Positions 1 to 7,038 of a stretch of DNA of 22,094 bases are shown here, one piece after another. The notes under the pieces are model-generated. The model was not told where the DNA came from. It was given only the letters and a program-made list of their open reading frames with translations, and did no database searches. Numbering within the stretch: position 1 is the first letter of the stretch; the number at the start of each line of letters is the position of its first letter. The stretch covers positions 1 through 22,094 of the forward strand of contig UQSK01000029.1 of the NCBI GenBank assembly GCA_900543605.1, in the 5' to 3' direction. The stretch is from an uncultured Collinsella sp. Lineage in GTDB: Bacteria; Actinomycetota; Coriobacteriia; Coriobacteriales; Coriobacteriaceae. The translations under genes were made by a program, and so were the position numbers.

Positions 1-43
1 TTACTACGCGTCTCGTGGGCTCGGAGATGTGTATAAGAGACAG
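1..43. other. Nextera i7/read-2 adapter remnant at contig start
   Basis: Positions 10-43 match the 34-nt Illumina Nextera read-2 transposase adapter, ending with the 19-bp Tn5 mosaic end at 25-43. Positions 2-9 (TACTACGC) sit where the i7 index belongs and equal the reverse complement of what I recall as index N719 (GCGTAGTA). This is synthetic library sequence, not genome. Read through, it gives the false protein start MGSEMCIRDR. Confidence 0.97.
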
Positions 44-314
44 GTCGTGCATCACGCACTTTATGGACGTGGCACGCAGCCGCCATCCCAAGTCGATGGT
101 ACTCGCAAGTTCGGTTGAGCCCATGGCGTTTAACGTCGGCATCTCGTTTGGCACCGCAGTGGGCGGCGCCGTGGTAAGCAGCGTTGGCATTGCGTACGTG
201 GGCGCAGTGGGCGCCGCGTTCTCGCTTGTGGCCTGGGCCCTCACACTGGTGACGATTAAGTTGGCTCGCTGGGAGCGCAAGCGTCAATCAGCACAGCCCC
301 GGATGCAGGCATAG
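44..314 (+). CDS. MFS transporter, C-terminal fragment (5' end missing)
   Basis: About 89 genuine residues remain, with the first complete codon at 45. Any apparent start further upstream lies in adapter. The fragment contains the glycine/alanine-rich pattern EPMAFNVGISFGTAVGG, typical of transmembrane helix 11 of AraJ/YdhP-like drug and sugar efflux permeases (DHA1-type major facilitator superfamily). A final hydrophobic helix and a basic cytoplasmic tail (ARWERKRQ) follow. It is an inner-membrane, proton-driven transporter end; the substrate cannot be inferred. It converges on the PTS permease gene at 544. The truncation is caused by the contig edge, so it is not evidence of a pseudogene. 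Confidence 0.75.
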
Positions 315-400
315 GGGCGAACATAGCCCAAGGTGGCGATCAACCGGTGAAAACCGCCCAATATGAGTATGTTTATCCGCCTGGAAGCTTCAGCAGTGCA

Positions 401-460
401 ATTTCGTGTACTTCAGATACACGCTTTTCTACGATTTCGTGTATCCGAAGTACACGAAAT
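401..460. promoter_or_regulatory. Pair of operator-like palindromes forming a 23-bp inverted repeat
   Basis: Two hyphenated palindromes of the form CGTGTA-N7-TACACG lie at 405-423 and 438-456, with centres 33 bp apart. Together 401-423 and 438-460 form a 23-bp inverted repeat with one mismatch. ATTTCGTGTA occurs at 401-410 and 434-443, and its complement at 451-460. There is no T-run on either side, so an intrinsic terminator is unlikely; the form suits a dimeric regulator or a dispersed repeat. It lies between convergent genes, which is odd for an operator. The rest of 315-479 shows nothing else recognisable. Confidence 0.5.
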
Positions 461-479
461 GCGCGCGGGGTAACTCAAA

Positions 480-510
480 GGCGGCGACAGACGCATTGTC
501 TGCCGCCGCC
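480..510 (-). terminator. Probable terminator of the PTS operon
   Basis: A 12-bp stem (480-491 with 499-510, one mismatch) with a 7-nt loop lies 34 bp beyond the stop of the PTS permease. On the minus strand the GC-rich stem is followed by a weak T-rich tail (TTTGAGTT). It fits a rho-independent terminator reading leftward. Confidence 0.65.
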
Positions 511-543
511 TTCTACACCGGATTTTATAGATATGTGGGGCGT

Positions 544-2106
544 TTATTCCATACCCAGCAGCTCGCGCATCTGGGTTGCGTAGTTAGATGCCATGTTACC
601 GTAGACAATCTGCACGCCGCCGTTAACATGCACGATGCCGCGCGCTTCGAGCTTTTCGGTAAACTCGGCGTCATCAACCACCTTGTCACAGTCATTGAGC
701 TGGATGCGCAGACGGGTGAAGCAGGCCTCGACAGACTTAATGTTGTTGTCGCCGCCCACTGCCTCAACGATGGCGGGAATGAGGTCGCTGATCACGGTCT
801 TGGGAGCCTTTTCGGCCTCATCGTCGGACTCTTCCTCGCGGCCGGGGGTCTTAAGGCCCTTCTTAAGAATGATGAACTTGAAGACGAAGTAGTACGCCAC
901 GAAGTAGATGGGGCCGAGGAACAGGATAACCTGCCAGTTGGAGCCCTTGGCTGCACCCATAATGCCGTTAAAGATCAACGACAAGAGCGGGCCGCCGAAG
1001 GACGCGGAACCGGCCACGTTGAACTGCAGGATATAGGTCAGCGCATAGGCAAGACCGGCCATGAGAGCGTGGAACACGTAGAGGATGGGCGCAATAAACA
1101 GGAAGGAGTACTCGAGCGGCTCGGTAATGCCGGAGAGGATGCAAGGCACCACGATGGCGATCATGAGCGCTGCGGTCTTCTTCTTGTTCTTGGGAAGTGC
1201 CGTCTTGTAGAAGGCGAGTGCAGCGCCGGGCAGGCCGAACATGGCGAAGATAACCTTGCCGTTCATGACAAAACGGCTGACCTCGATGTTAAACGGCGTG
1301 CTGGGAGAGCCCAGGATCGCGTTGTAGATATTGATAGCGCCCTGAACAGTCTGGCCGTCGATGGTCTCGACGCCACCGAGCGACGTGAAGAAGAACGGCA
1401 AATAGACAAAGTGATGCAGGCCAAAGGGCAGGAGCATGCGCTCGCCGGCGCCGTAGACAAATGCACCAAAGGCACCCGTAGTCTTGATGAACTCGGACAG
1501 CGCACCGAGAGCGTTCTGAATAAACGGGAAAACAAAGGACATGACCAATGCGAGGATGCTGCATGAGAGCAGCGTCACCGCCGGAATAAAGCGTGTGCCG
1601 TTGAAGATGGAGAACACGGCAGGCAGCTCAATCTTGTAGTAACGGTTATGCAGCCATGCGACGATTGCACCCACCAGAAGACCGCCGATAACGCCAGTGT
1701 CGAGCGTGGTGATACCGAGGATCGTGCTCTGGCCCGTCGTAAGATTCGCGGGATCGATAACGCCAGTCGCCGTAAGGAACGTGCCCATCACGGAGTTCAT
1801 GCACATGTAGCCCAAAAAGCCACAAAGCGCCGCGGTAGCCTTCTCGGACTTGGCGAAGCCATAGGCGAGACAAATCGAGAAGATAACCGGGATGTTGTTC
1901 ATAACGATGCCGGCTGCGGCCTTAAGAATCGAAAAGAAAATCGCAAAGCCCGGAGCAGCAAGCCAGGGAACAGCTGCCGTAAGGGTGGGGCTGGTAAAGG
2001 CATTACCAAAGCCCTGAAGGATGCCGGCGATTGGCAGGATCAGGACAGGCGTCATGAGGACTTTGCCCAGGCGTTGGAACTTTGCCAGCAGCTCATCTTT
2101 GTTCAT
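544..2106 (-). CDS. PTS permease IICB, alpha-glucoside/maltose type
   Basis: This 520-residue membrane permease would import and phosphorylate a sugar using phosphate from HPr via a IIA domain that is not encoded here. Residues 1-413 are the IIC channel: many hydrophobic helices, with the conserved GITEP motif at 326-330. An acidic linker (about 414-438) leads to the IIB domain, whose phosphorylated cysteine is C462 in EACFTRLRI. Length and domain order match Bacillus MalP/GlvC (about 527 residues). The gene lies downstream of the 6-phospho-alpha-glucosidase, which points to maltose or another alpha-glucoside rather than glucose or N-acetylglucosamine; the sugar is inferred from context. The ATG at 2106 has an AGGGG Shine-Dalgarno 6-7 nt upstream. 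Confidence 0.9.
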   Translation of the reverse strand: MNKDELLAKFQRLGKVLMTPVLILPIAGILQGFGNAFTSPTLTAAVPWLAAPGFAIFFSILKAAAGIVMNNIPVIFSICLAYGFAKSEKATAALCGFLGYMCMNSVMGTFLTATGVIDPANLTTGQSTILGITTLDTGVIGGLLVGAIVAWLHNRYYKIELPAVFSIFNGTRFIPAVTLLSCSILALVMSFVFPFIQNALGALSEFIKTTGAFGAFVYGAGERMLLPFGLHHFVYLPFFFTSLGGVETIDGQTVQGAINIYNAILGSPSTPFNIEVSRFVMNGKVIFAMFGLPGAALAFYKTALPKNKKKTAALMIAIVVPCILSGITEPLEYSFLFIAPILYVFHALMAGLAYALTYILQFNVAGSASFGGPLLSLIFNGIMGAAKGSNWQVILFLGPIYFVAYYFVFKFIILKKGLKTPGREEESDDEAEKAPKTVISDLIPAIVEAVGGDNNIKSVEACFTRLRIQLNDCDKVVDDAEFTEKLEARGIVHVNGGVQIVYGNMASNYATQMRELLGME

Positions 2107-2128
2107 GGGATACCCCTCTTAAAGAAAC

Positions 2129-2159
2129 GGGGCGTGCAGTTCTACAACTCACACGCCCC
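2129..2159 (-). terminator. Intercistronic hairpin between glucosidase and PTS genes
   Basis: GGGGCGTG (2129-2136) pairs with CACGCCCC (2152-2159), and AGTT/AACT pairing extends the stem inside. On the minus strand it is followed by GTTTCTTT and then by the permease ribosome binding site. It lies in the 82-bp gap of a two-gene operon, so it may act as a partial terminator or mRNA stabiliser that sets different levels of the two proteins. Confidence 0.6.
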
Positions 2160-2188
2160 ATAACAGTTGTCAAGCGCTATGGAACTAG

Positions 2189-3514
2189 TTACTTAAGCTC
2201 CGGCCAGTAATCCTTATTGGCCTCGATGAGCTTATCGAGCACCTTACGCGCCTTCTTTGCGTCACCGACCAGACGATTAAGCGTGAGTGCCTGCAGGGCC
2301 TTCTCGTAGGAACCCTCCATCCAAGCCTCAACAGTCAGGCGCTCATAGGCGTACTGGTTCTCCATAAGGCCGCGATAGAAGGTGCCGATCTTGCCAACAG
2401 CATAGGGCTGCGGGCCATTGGCGCCCACGCTTGCCGCGACCTCGACCATGGCGTCATCGGGCATACCCTCGATAATGCCGTTGTTGGGCACGATGACAAT
2501 GAAGGTCTTGTTGGTGTTGCGATAAATGGCCGAGGTGATTTCCACGATCATATCGCCATGAGCGTCGTTCTGCACAACCGAGGAGTTCTTTGCGGTACCG
2601 ACTTCGGCAACGCGCTTGCACTCGGCGAACACGCGCTTCTCACGACCGTTGATAACCTCGTCGGAGCGAGTGTAGTCGGGGTCGAGGTGAGCGACCTTGT
2701 ACTCGGGATACAGATAGTACTGCAGATAAGTGTTGGGCAGATAGTCGGGGAAGTCCTCGAGCATGTCCTTGACCATGGCGTAGGTATCGAGCCAGGACTG
2801 GTCACGCTGCTCGGCATCGGCAGGAAGGAAGCCGTTCTTCTCCGTGTACTCCTTAATCTGCGGGACGAGGTCATGGCCCTCTTCATCGTAGATGTGCTTG
2901 AACCAACCGAAGTGATTGAGGCCAAAGTACACGGGCTCCGTCTTGCTCATATCGCGACCGAGCAGGCGACCGTAAGAACGCATGAGGTTGACGGGCTGGT
3001 CGCAGATGTTGAGGACGCGATGCTCATCGGGCAGGACACGCTCGAGACCATATGCCACAATAGCAGCCGGGTTGGTGTAGTTGATAATCCACGCCTCCGG
3101 GCTATGAGCGCGAACGTCGTTGACGATCTCAACCATGTCATGCATGGAGCGCATACCGTAAGCCATGCCGCCAGGGCCCACCGTTTCCTGGCCGATGATT
3201 CCCATATGCAGCGGAATCTTCTCGTCCTTGCTACGCATCTCGTAGCCGCCGGTACGAATCTGGCAGAGCACAAAGTCGACGTCGGTGTAAGCCTCGTCCT
3301 TATCGGTGGTGTAACCAAACTCCACACCGGGCTCTTCCTCGGCGAAGAGGATCTTGCCAAACTCGCCGATCGGACGCTGACGCTCGGCATCGATGTCATA
3401 GAGCATCACGCGGTTCAGCGGCAGAATGTCCATGTGCTTGGTCAGGGCTTTAAGAATGCCAGGGCACCACGTGGAGCCGCCGCCAACGATCACAATATTG
3501 AGCTTATCCTTCAT
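2189..3514 (-). CDS. glvA: 6-phospho-alpha-glucosidase, GH4 family
   Basis: This 441-residue cytosolic enzyme hydrolyses 6-phospho-alpha-glucosides (for example maltose 6-phosphate) delivered by the PTS. Family GH4 enzymes use NAD+ and a divalent metal in a redox elimination-addition mechanism. Visible features are the Rossmann start IVIVGGGSTWCPG (residues 8-19), GQETVGPGGMAYGMRS (109-123), NYTNPAAIVA (145-154), the metal-ligand cysteine C171 in ICDQP, and GLNHFGW (198-204) with H201. The sequence closely follows Bacillus subtilis GlvA, which also has Cys171; CDQP differs slightly from the CDMP I recall for that family. The start at 3514 is chosen because GGAGG lies 9 nt upstream and the glycine loop follows at once. 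The longer reading frame upstream adds 72 residues that overlap the promoter region. First gene of the operon with the PTS permease. Confidence 0.93.
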   Translation of the reverse strand: MKDKLNIVIVGGGSTWCPGILKALTKHMDILPLNRVMLYDIDAERQRPIGEFGKILFAEEEPGVEFGYTTDKDEAYTDVDFVLCQIRTGGYEMRSKDEKIPLHMGIIGQETVGPGGMAYGMRSMHDMVEIVNDVRAHSPEAWIINYTNPAAIVAYGLERVLPDEHRVLNICDQPVNLMRSYGRLLGRDMSKTEPVYFGLNHFGWFKHIYDEEGHDLVPQIKEYTEKNGFLPADAEQRDQSWLDTYAMVKDMLEDFPDYLPNTYLQYYLYPEYKVAHLDPDYTRSDEVINGREKRVFAECKRVAEVGTAKNSSVVQNDAHGDMIVEITSAIYRNTNKTFIVIVPNNGIIEGMPDDAMVEVAASVGANGPQPYAVGKIGTFYRGLMENQYAYERLTVEAWMEGSYEKALQALTLNRLVGDAKKARKVLDKLIEANKDYWPELK

Positions 3515-3812
3515 GTTCCATCCCTCCAGGGTTGGCTGATCGGTGTTCTCGAAGACCTTGGGCTCCGCGGTTGTCCTCGGCTTGCTTCGTTTCGATTGAT
3601 ATTTTGCGACTTGAGACCATTTGTGAGTCCCCGTGTGGGCCAATGCGAAACGGGGACACATGATTTCGCTCACGACACAGATATGTGTAGGCAAACACGC
3701 GCGTTTGCCCAGTTCATGGGCAATAGGCAATCTTGACCGATTACCGATTTCTCACTTGGCTACACAAAGCGGTACCATATGTACGGCGAGATGCAAGGGG
3801 CTGAAACATCTT
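3515..3812. promoter_or_regulatory. Divergent control region between glucosidase and RpiR genes
   Basis: This 298-bp gap must hold both divergent promoters. Dyads seen are GTCCCCGT/ACGGGGAC (3627-3634/3650-3657), ACACA-GATA-TGTGT near 3674-3688, GGCAAAC/GTTTGCC (3690-3696/3703-3709) and the overlapping TTGCCC/GGGCAA (3705-3710/3718-3723). The cluster at 3690-3723 is the best candidate operator for the adjacent RpiR protein. I could not assign a convincing -35/-10 pair on either strand; TTGACC at about 3733 has no good partner at normal spacing. Confidence 0.45.
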
Positions 3813-4562
3813 ATGAAAGATCAAGAATCTTTTTATGATCATGTGCGAGCTGGCGAGAGCAAGCTCAACGATCTCGAAAGCGAGATCATGCGCTACATCA
3901 TCGAGCTGCGTGATGATATTGACGATGTCACGCTTAAGAGCGTTGCTGAACGGTTCTTCGTCGCTCCCAATACAATTGTCAGGCTTGCCCACAAGCTTGG
4001 CTTCTCGGGGTTTACGGAGCTCAAGCAATCGTATTCCGCCTCGCTCGACCGCAATCGATTCACTATCGAGGCACTTCCTCTTGATACCCAGCTCGTACAG
4101 ACCAAAGATCTGCTTAACGACCGGGTCATCGATTCGGTTGTGAGTCTTATCCAGGACGCCTCGCATATCGTGTTCTTCTGCTCGGGCTTTTCGAAGTACC
4201 CGTGCCTCGAAATGGCTGAAAAGCTCAAAATTATGGGCAAGAACACCGATACGCTCAGTGAACGCCACGTCATGAGGCATTGCGCAGAACTCCTCGGCAA
4301 AAACGACCTGGTCTTCAGCGTTTCCGTAAGCGGCGAGACGCAGGTGTCTATTGACGCCACATCGATAGCCAAAACGCGCGGATGCAAGGTCGTCACGCTC
4401 ACCGGCTTTTCTCGAAATTCTCTCTCGAAACTAGCCGACTACCCTATCTACACCGTGCAAAAAGAAATCCGCCTGGGCAGCATGGACCTCGACAGTCGAT
4501 TGATGTTCTATTACGTTTTCGAATTGATATTTGAGCGCTACTTCAAACTGGCCAAGAAATAA
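3813..4562 (+). CDS. RpiR-family transcriptional regulator with SIS domain
   Basis: This 249-residue regulator probably controls the divergent glucosidase-PTS operon, as GlvR (MalR) does in Bacillus. The N-terminal RpiR helix-turn-helix covers about residues 20-75 (TLKSVAERFFVAPNTIVRLA, then HKLGFSGFTELK). A C-terminal SIS sugar-phosphate-binding domain covers about 105-235, with the phospho-sugar loop SVSGET at 171-175 and TLTGFSRN at 195-202. The effector is therefore likely a phosphosugar made by the PTS. The start at 3813 gives the usual family length (about 250); AAGGGG lies 12 nt upstream. In-frame sequence further upstream is rejected because it runs through the operator region. Activator or repressor cannot be told from sequence. 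Confidence 0.9.
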   Translation: MKDQESFYDHVRAGESKLNDLESEIMRYIIELRDDIDDVTLKSVAERFFVAPNTIVRLAHKLGFSGFTELKQSYSASLDRNRFTIEALPLDTQLVQTKDLLNDRVIDSVVSLIQDASHIVFFCSGFSKYPCLEMAEKLKIMGKNTDTLSERHVMRHCAELLGKNDLVFSVSVSGETQVSIDATSIAKTRGCKVVTLTGFSRNSLSKLADYPIYTVQKEIRLGSMDLDSRLMFYYVFELIFERYFKLAKK

Positions 4563-4622
4563 AACTTGGCATGCGCCCGGCTTCGACTCTTTAGCGGCCT
4601 TCTATATGAAAGGTATCGTTCT

Positions 4623-5069
4623 ATGCAACGCGTACTGTTTATCTGTCACGGCAATATCTGTCGCTCGACGATGGCCGAGTCGGTGTTTACCGAGCTGGTG
4701 CGGCGCGCCGGGCGCGCGGGCGAGTTTGTCATTGATTCCGCTGCGACCTCGACCGAGGAGATTGGCAACCCGCCACATCACGGTACCGTTGCCAAGCTAC
4801 ACGAGGTCGGGATTCCCGTCGTCGCACATCGCGCACGTCAGGTGCGTCGCGCGGAGTATGGCGACTGGGACCATATTGTCTATATGGATGCTGAGAACGC
4901 GCGTGGCCTGCGTCGCATCTTTGGCGACGACCCCGACGACAAGATTACGCGCTTGCTCGATTGGACTGATCGCCCCGGCGACGTGGCCGATCCCTGGTAC
5001 ACCGGCAATTTCGATGCCACCTACCGCGACGTGATCGCCGGCTGCACCGCCATGCTCGAGCAGCTGTAG
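4623..5069 (+). CDS. Low-molecular-weight protein tyrosine phosphatase
   Basis: This 148-residue cytosolic phosphatase carries the P-loop signature C8-H-G-N-I-C-R14-S immediately after strand one and the general-acid aspartate D123 in ADPWY, both in their standard positions for the family. It would dephosphorylate phosphotyrosine proteins or small phospho-compounds through a cysteinyl-phosphate intermediate; the partner is unknown. No tyrosine kinase or capsule gene is nearby, so a link to exopolysaccharide control is not supported. The start at 4623 has an AAAGG-type ribosome binding site about 9 nt upstream; the longer frame from 4566 would add 19 residues ahead of the P-loop. It follows the RpiR gene by 60 bp on the same strand and could be co-transcribed. 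Confidence 0.92.
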   Translation: MQRVLFICHGNICRSTMAESVFTELVRRAGRAGEFVIDSAATSTEEIGNPPHHGTVAKLHEVGIPVVAHRARQVRRAEYGDWDHIVYMDAENARGLRRIFGDDPDDKITRLLDWTDRPGDVADPWYTGNFDATYRDVIAGCTAMLEQL

Positions 5070-5121
5070 GTTCGTGGGCGCACGAACCGCGCTCTAAACG
5101 GGAGAAAATCCACGCTCATGA

Positions 5122-5152
5122 ATGTGACAAAGGGACTGCCCCTTTGTCACAT
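5122..5152. repeat. Palindromic repeat copy 1 (ATGTGACAAAGGG hairpin)
   Basis: A perfect 13-bp inverted repeat (5122-5134 with 5140-5152) with a 5-nt loop lies just past the ends of the convergent phosphatase and ATPase genes. A near-identical copy occurs at 6668-6700. It could terminate transcription in both directions, but there is no T-run. Recurrence in one window suggests a dispersed palindromic element. Confidence 0.7.
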
Positions 5153-5164
5153 CGGGGACTGGCC

Positions 5165-6526
5165 CTAGACCGGCTTGACCTCCAGCTTTATCCCCTCGAC
5201 GCAGGAGTCGCCCAAAACATCCGAAAGGACCCAGGTCGCATATAGCGGTAAATAGAGAACCGCTCCGTTGCGCTCAACGTTGCCTCTCGAGAAAACAATC
5301 CCGAGCCTTACGCCATATTCAGCCGTATCAAGCACATGACCGAGCGCAGCGTGCGCGTGGTAATAGGAGCCCGATTTAACCTCGATCGGAACAGCCGTCC
5401 CATCCGGTCCATCGACCACAAAGTCCACTTCACCGCGCTTTTTTGTCTGATAGTAGTAAAGCTGGCGATTTTGGGCAGCCAGCTGCTGGGCCACCACGTT
5501 TTCGTAAACGCCGCCCAGATTGGGCTCCTTGCTATCAAGATACGCCGCTTGGGCGACTCCAACGGGGTAGCGCGCCATCAACATGCCCGTATCCGATTGA
5601 TATAACTTGAACTGCGATGGCCGTGCCGTCTTGAGCAGGGGCGATTTTGGCTCGGTTACGATATCGGCTTTGAGAGCAACGCCGGCATCGACAAGCCATA
5701 CAAAATCTCGCTGATACTTCTCGTAGTGCGCCTTAGGGTCAATGGAATTGAGCACGAAGCGCTTGTTTTCGCCCTCGAGCATAATAGGGAGCTGATCGTA
5801 GATGCTCTGCACCTGAAGGGCTCGCCCGCTTGCATACTTGGAGATATCCCGCCGGTACTGTTCGTTGAGCTCTGACTGCAGCTGACGAACAGAGGCAAGG
5901 TCGCCCCGCGTGTCAAGGAAACGCTGCACGACCTCCGGCATTCCGCCGACAACGGTATAGGTCCTGAAGTTTGCCATCATCGCGTCATGAATGTAATCAG
6001 GAACGGGCCTCTCGCTGATACACGCGTCACGTATCGTTTGGCGAGCCCCCTCGCTCACCCCGATTGCCCAGCAAAACTCCTCAAAATCGAGCGGGAACAT
6101 CCTAAGCTCGTGAACATACCCCACGGGATAGGACCTGACGCCCTTGAACTGAGTCCCGAGCATTGACCCCGAAAACGCCCAGCGGCATCTCCCGTCCTCA
6201 ACAAGGAACTTTGCCATCGTCATGATGTCGGGGGCCTCTTGGACCTCATCGATAAACACGAGCGTTTTGCCTGGCGCAATCGACTTTCCCGAAAGAAGCG
6301 TCACCCTGCTGATGAAATCATCGGCATCCCGCGCCTCGAGAAGAGCATCTTTTGCCTGGCGATTTTCCATGAGGTTAAGCTCGATGTAGGTTGCATGGTT
6401 GGCTTTGCCAAATGCGCGAATCGAATAGCTTTTGCCAATCTGGCGAGAACCCGTAATGAACAAGGCCTTTTGATCGGAAGACTTCAGCCAACGCTCCAGC
6501 TCTGCCGCTATTTTCCTACGCAGCAT
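5165..6526 (-). CDS. AAA (AAA_14) ATPase with DUF4143 domain
   Basis: This 453-residue protein belongs to a widespread, poorly understood ATPase family often found in accessory regions. Seen in sequence are the Walker A motif GSRQIGKS (26-33), Walker B LVFIDEVQ (89-96, with D93/E94) and a sensor-like FSGSMLG (118-124). The C-terminal DUF4143 region carries a PD-(D/E)XK-like pattern: E342 in YENVV, D368 in GEVDFVV and E382-x-K384 in PIEVKSG. The tail may therefore be nuclease-like, but catalysis is inference. An alternative start at 6547 adds 7 residues; 6526 is preferred because AGGGGGGAG lies directly upstream. Three 22-bp repeats precede it and related palindromes lie on both sides. The substrate is unknown. 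Confidence 0.88.
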   Translation of the reverse strand: MLRRKIAAELERWLKSSDQKALFITGSRQIGKSYSIRAFGKANHATYIELNLMENRQAKDALLEARDADDFISRVTLLSGKSIAPGKTLVFIDEVQEAPDIMTMAKFLVEDGRCRWAFSGSMLGTQFKGVRSYPVGYVHELRMFPLDFEEFCWAIGVSEGARQTIRDACISERPVPDYIHDAMMANFRTYTVVGGMPEVVQRFLDTRGDLASVRQLQSELNEQYRRDISKYASGRALQVQSIYDQLPIMLEGENKRFVLNSIDPKAHYEKYQRDFVWLVDAGVALKADIVTEPKSPLLKTARPSQFKLYQSDTGMLMARYPVGVAQAAYLDSKEPNLGGVYENVVAQQLAAQNRQLYYYQTKKRGEVDFVVDGPDGTAVPIEVKSGSYYHAHAALGHVLDTAEYGVRLGIVFSRGNVERNGAVLYLPLYATWVLSDVLGDSCVEGIKLEVKPV

Positions 6527-6545
6527 AGGCTCCCCCCTCGGTGTC

Positions 6546-6633
6546 ATCGAATGAAATGCAAAGTTTTATATGCTTGATTATCGATGAAACGCAGAATTTT
6601 TAGAACCTAAAATCGGATGAAATGCAGAGATTT
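6546..6633 (-). repeat. Three direct repeats with exact 33-bp period upstream of the ATPase
   Basis: Imperfect 22-bp copies lie at 6546-6567, 6580-6601 and 6612-6633. Their cores ATGAAATGCA, ATGAAACGCA and ATGAAATGCA begin at 6551, 6584 and 6617, exactly 33 bp apart. On the coding strand of the ATPase the core reads TGCRTTTCAT followed by CGAT or similar. The array ends 20 bp before the preferred ATG, and spacers are AT-rich. Spacing of about three helical turns suits cooperative protein binding on one DNA face, so it is probably promoter or operator DNA for the ATPase gene. Confidence 0.7.
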
Positions 6634-6667
6634 GAGATTATAAGTAAAAGAAGGGGCACCACCGGCG

Positions 6668-6700
6668 AATGTGGCAAAGGGGCTGTCCCTTTGTCACATT
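6668..6700. repeat. Palindromic repeat copy 2 (AATGTGGCAAAGGG hairpin)
   Basis: A 14-bp stem (6668-6681 with 6687-6700, one G/T mismatch) and a 5-nt loop, closely related to the copy at 5122-5152. It lies 8 bp beyond the stop of the TIGR04076-type gene, where it could end that transcript. The two copies bracket the DUF4143 ATPase. Confidence 0.7.
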
Positions 6701-6708
6701 GCGCTCGA

Positions 6709-7038
6709 CTACTCGTCAACGATCTCGGCAAGCCAGACGTTCAGTGTATCGACTTCGGGGCAGCAGAACTTTGCCGTGCCGGGCTCGTTGCCAGGCACGG
6801 TTCCGCCATAGCGCAGGATATCGATATAGGGAAAGCCCACATGGCAGGCCATGGCGCACATCTTGCCGCGGTCTCGGTCGAAGTCAAAAACGTCGCCCGG
6901 CTTGTGGCCATGGTGGCAGCGGCACGCACCCAGCCGGTCCACGCAGCTCACGCGGATACGTGGACGCCTGCCACGCGGCGCGCCGAGCGGCTTGTTCTCG
7001 CCCGCAGGCTTGATGCCGCCCTCGCCAGCATTACTCAT
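6709..7038 (-). CDS. Small cysteine-rich protein, TIGR04076-type
   Basis: This 109-residue protein of unknown function has seven cysteines (C32, C39, C41, C61, C65, C92, C93), which suggests metal or iron-sulfur binding or redox sensitivity. From recall the pattern (basic N-terminal stretch, then CH-rich segment, GDVFDF, MCAMACH, and a C-terminal CCPEVD) resembles the TIGR04076 family; this needs a profile search. No signal peptide or membrane helix is visible. The start at 7038 overlaps the end of the pyridoxamine kinase gene by 8 nt (ATGAGTAA), so translation is probably coupled; the upstream longer frame lies wholly inside the kinase gene. Its placement suggests a shared transcript with the vitamin B6 gene, but no direct role is shown. 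Confidence 0.75.
   Translation of the reverse strand: MSNAGEGGIKPAGENKPLGAPRGRRPRIRVSCVDRLGACRCHHGHKPGDVFDFDRDRGKMCAMACHVGFPYIDILRYGGTVPGNEPGTAKFCCPEVDTLNVWLAEIVDE

Noticed and set aside
25..43. Tn5/IS50 mosaic end as sign of a natural transposon
   Set aside because: It is followed and preceded by synthetic Nextera adapter and index bases, so it is library sequence, not a genomic insertion.
401..460. Long inverted repeat as an intrinsic terminator
   Set aside because: No T-rich tract follows on either strand, and each half is itself a separate hyphenated palindrome, which is more typical of operators.
406..1566. 386-codon plus-strand open frame opposite the PTS permease
   Set aside because: Antisense shadow of a clearly real gene; its product is rich in charged residues with no recognisable domain, and its first part runs through the inverted repeats.
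2558..3736. 392-codon plus-strand open frame opposite the glucosidase
   Set aside because: Antisense shadow created by GC-rich third positions of glvA; no ribosome site or family resemblance.
5165..6526. DUF4143 ATPase as the antitoxin or toxin of a two-gene system
   Set aside because: It stands alone with no small partner gene on the same strand, and the family is not established as toxin-antitoxin.
6546..6633. Possible CRISPR array (three similar 22-bp repeats)
   Set aside because: Spacers are only 10-12 bp, repeats are imperfect and no cas genes are nearby; phased regulatory repeats fit better.
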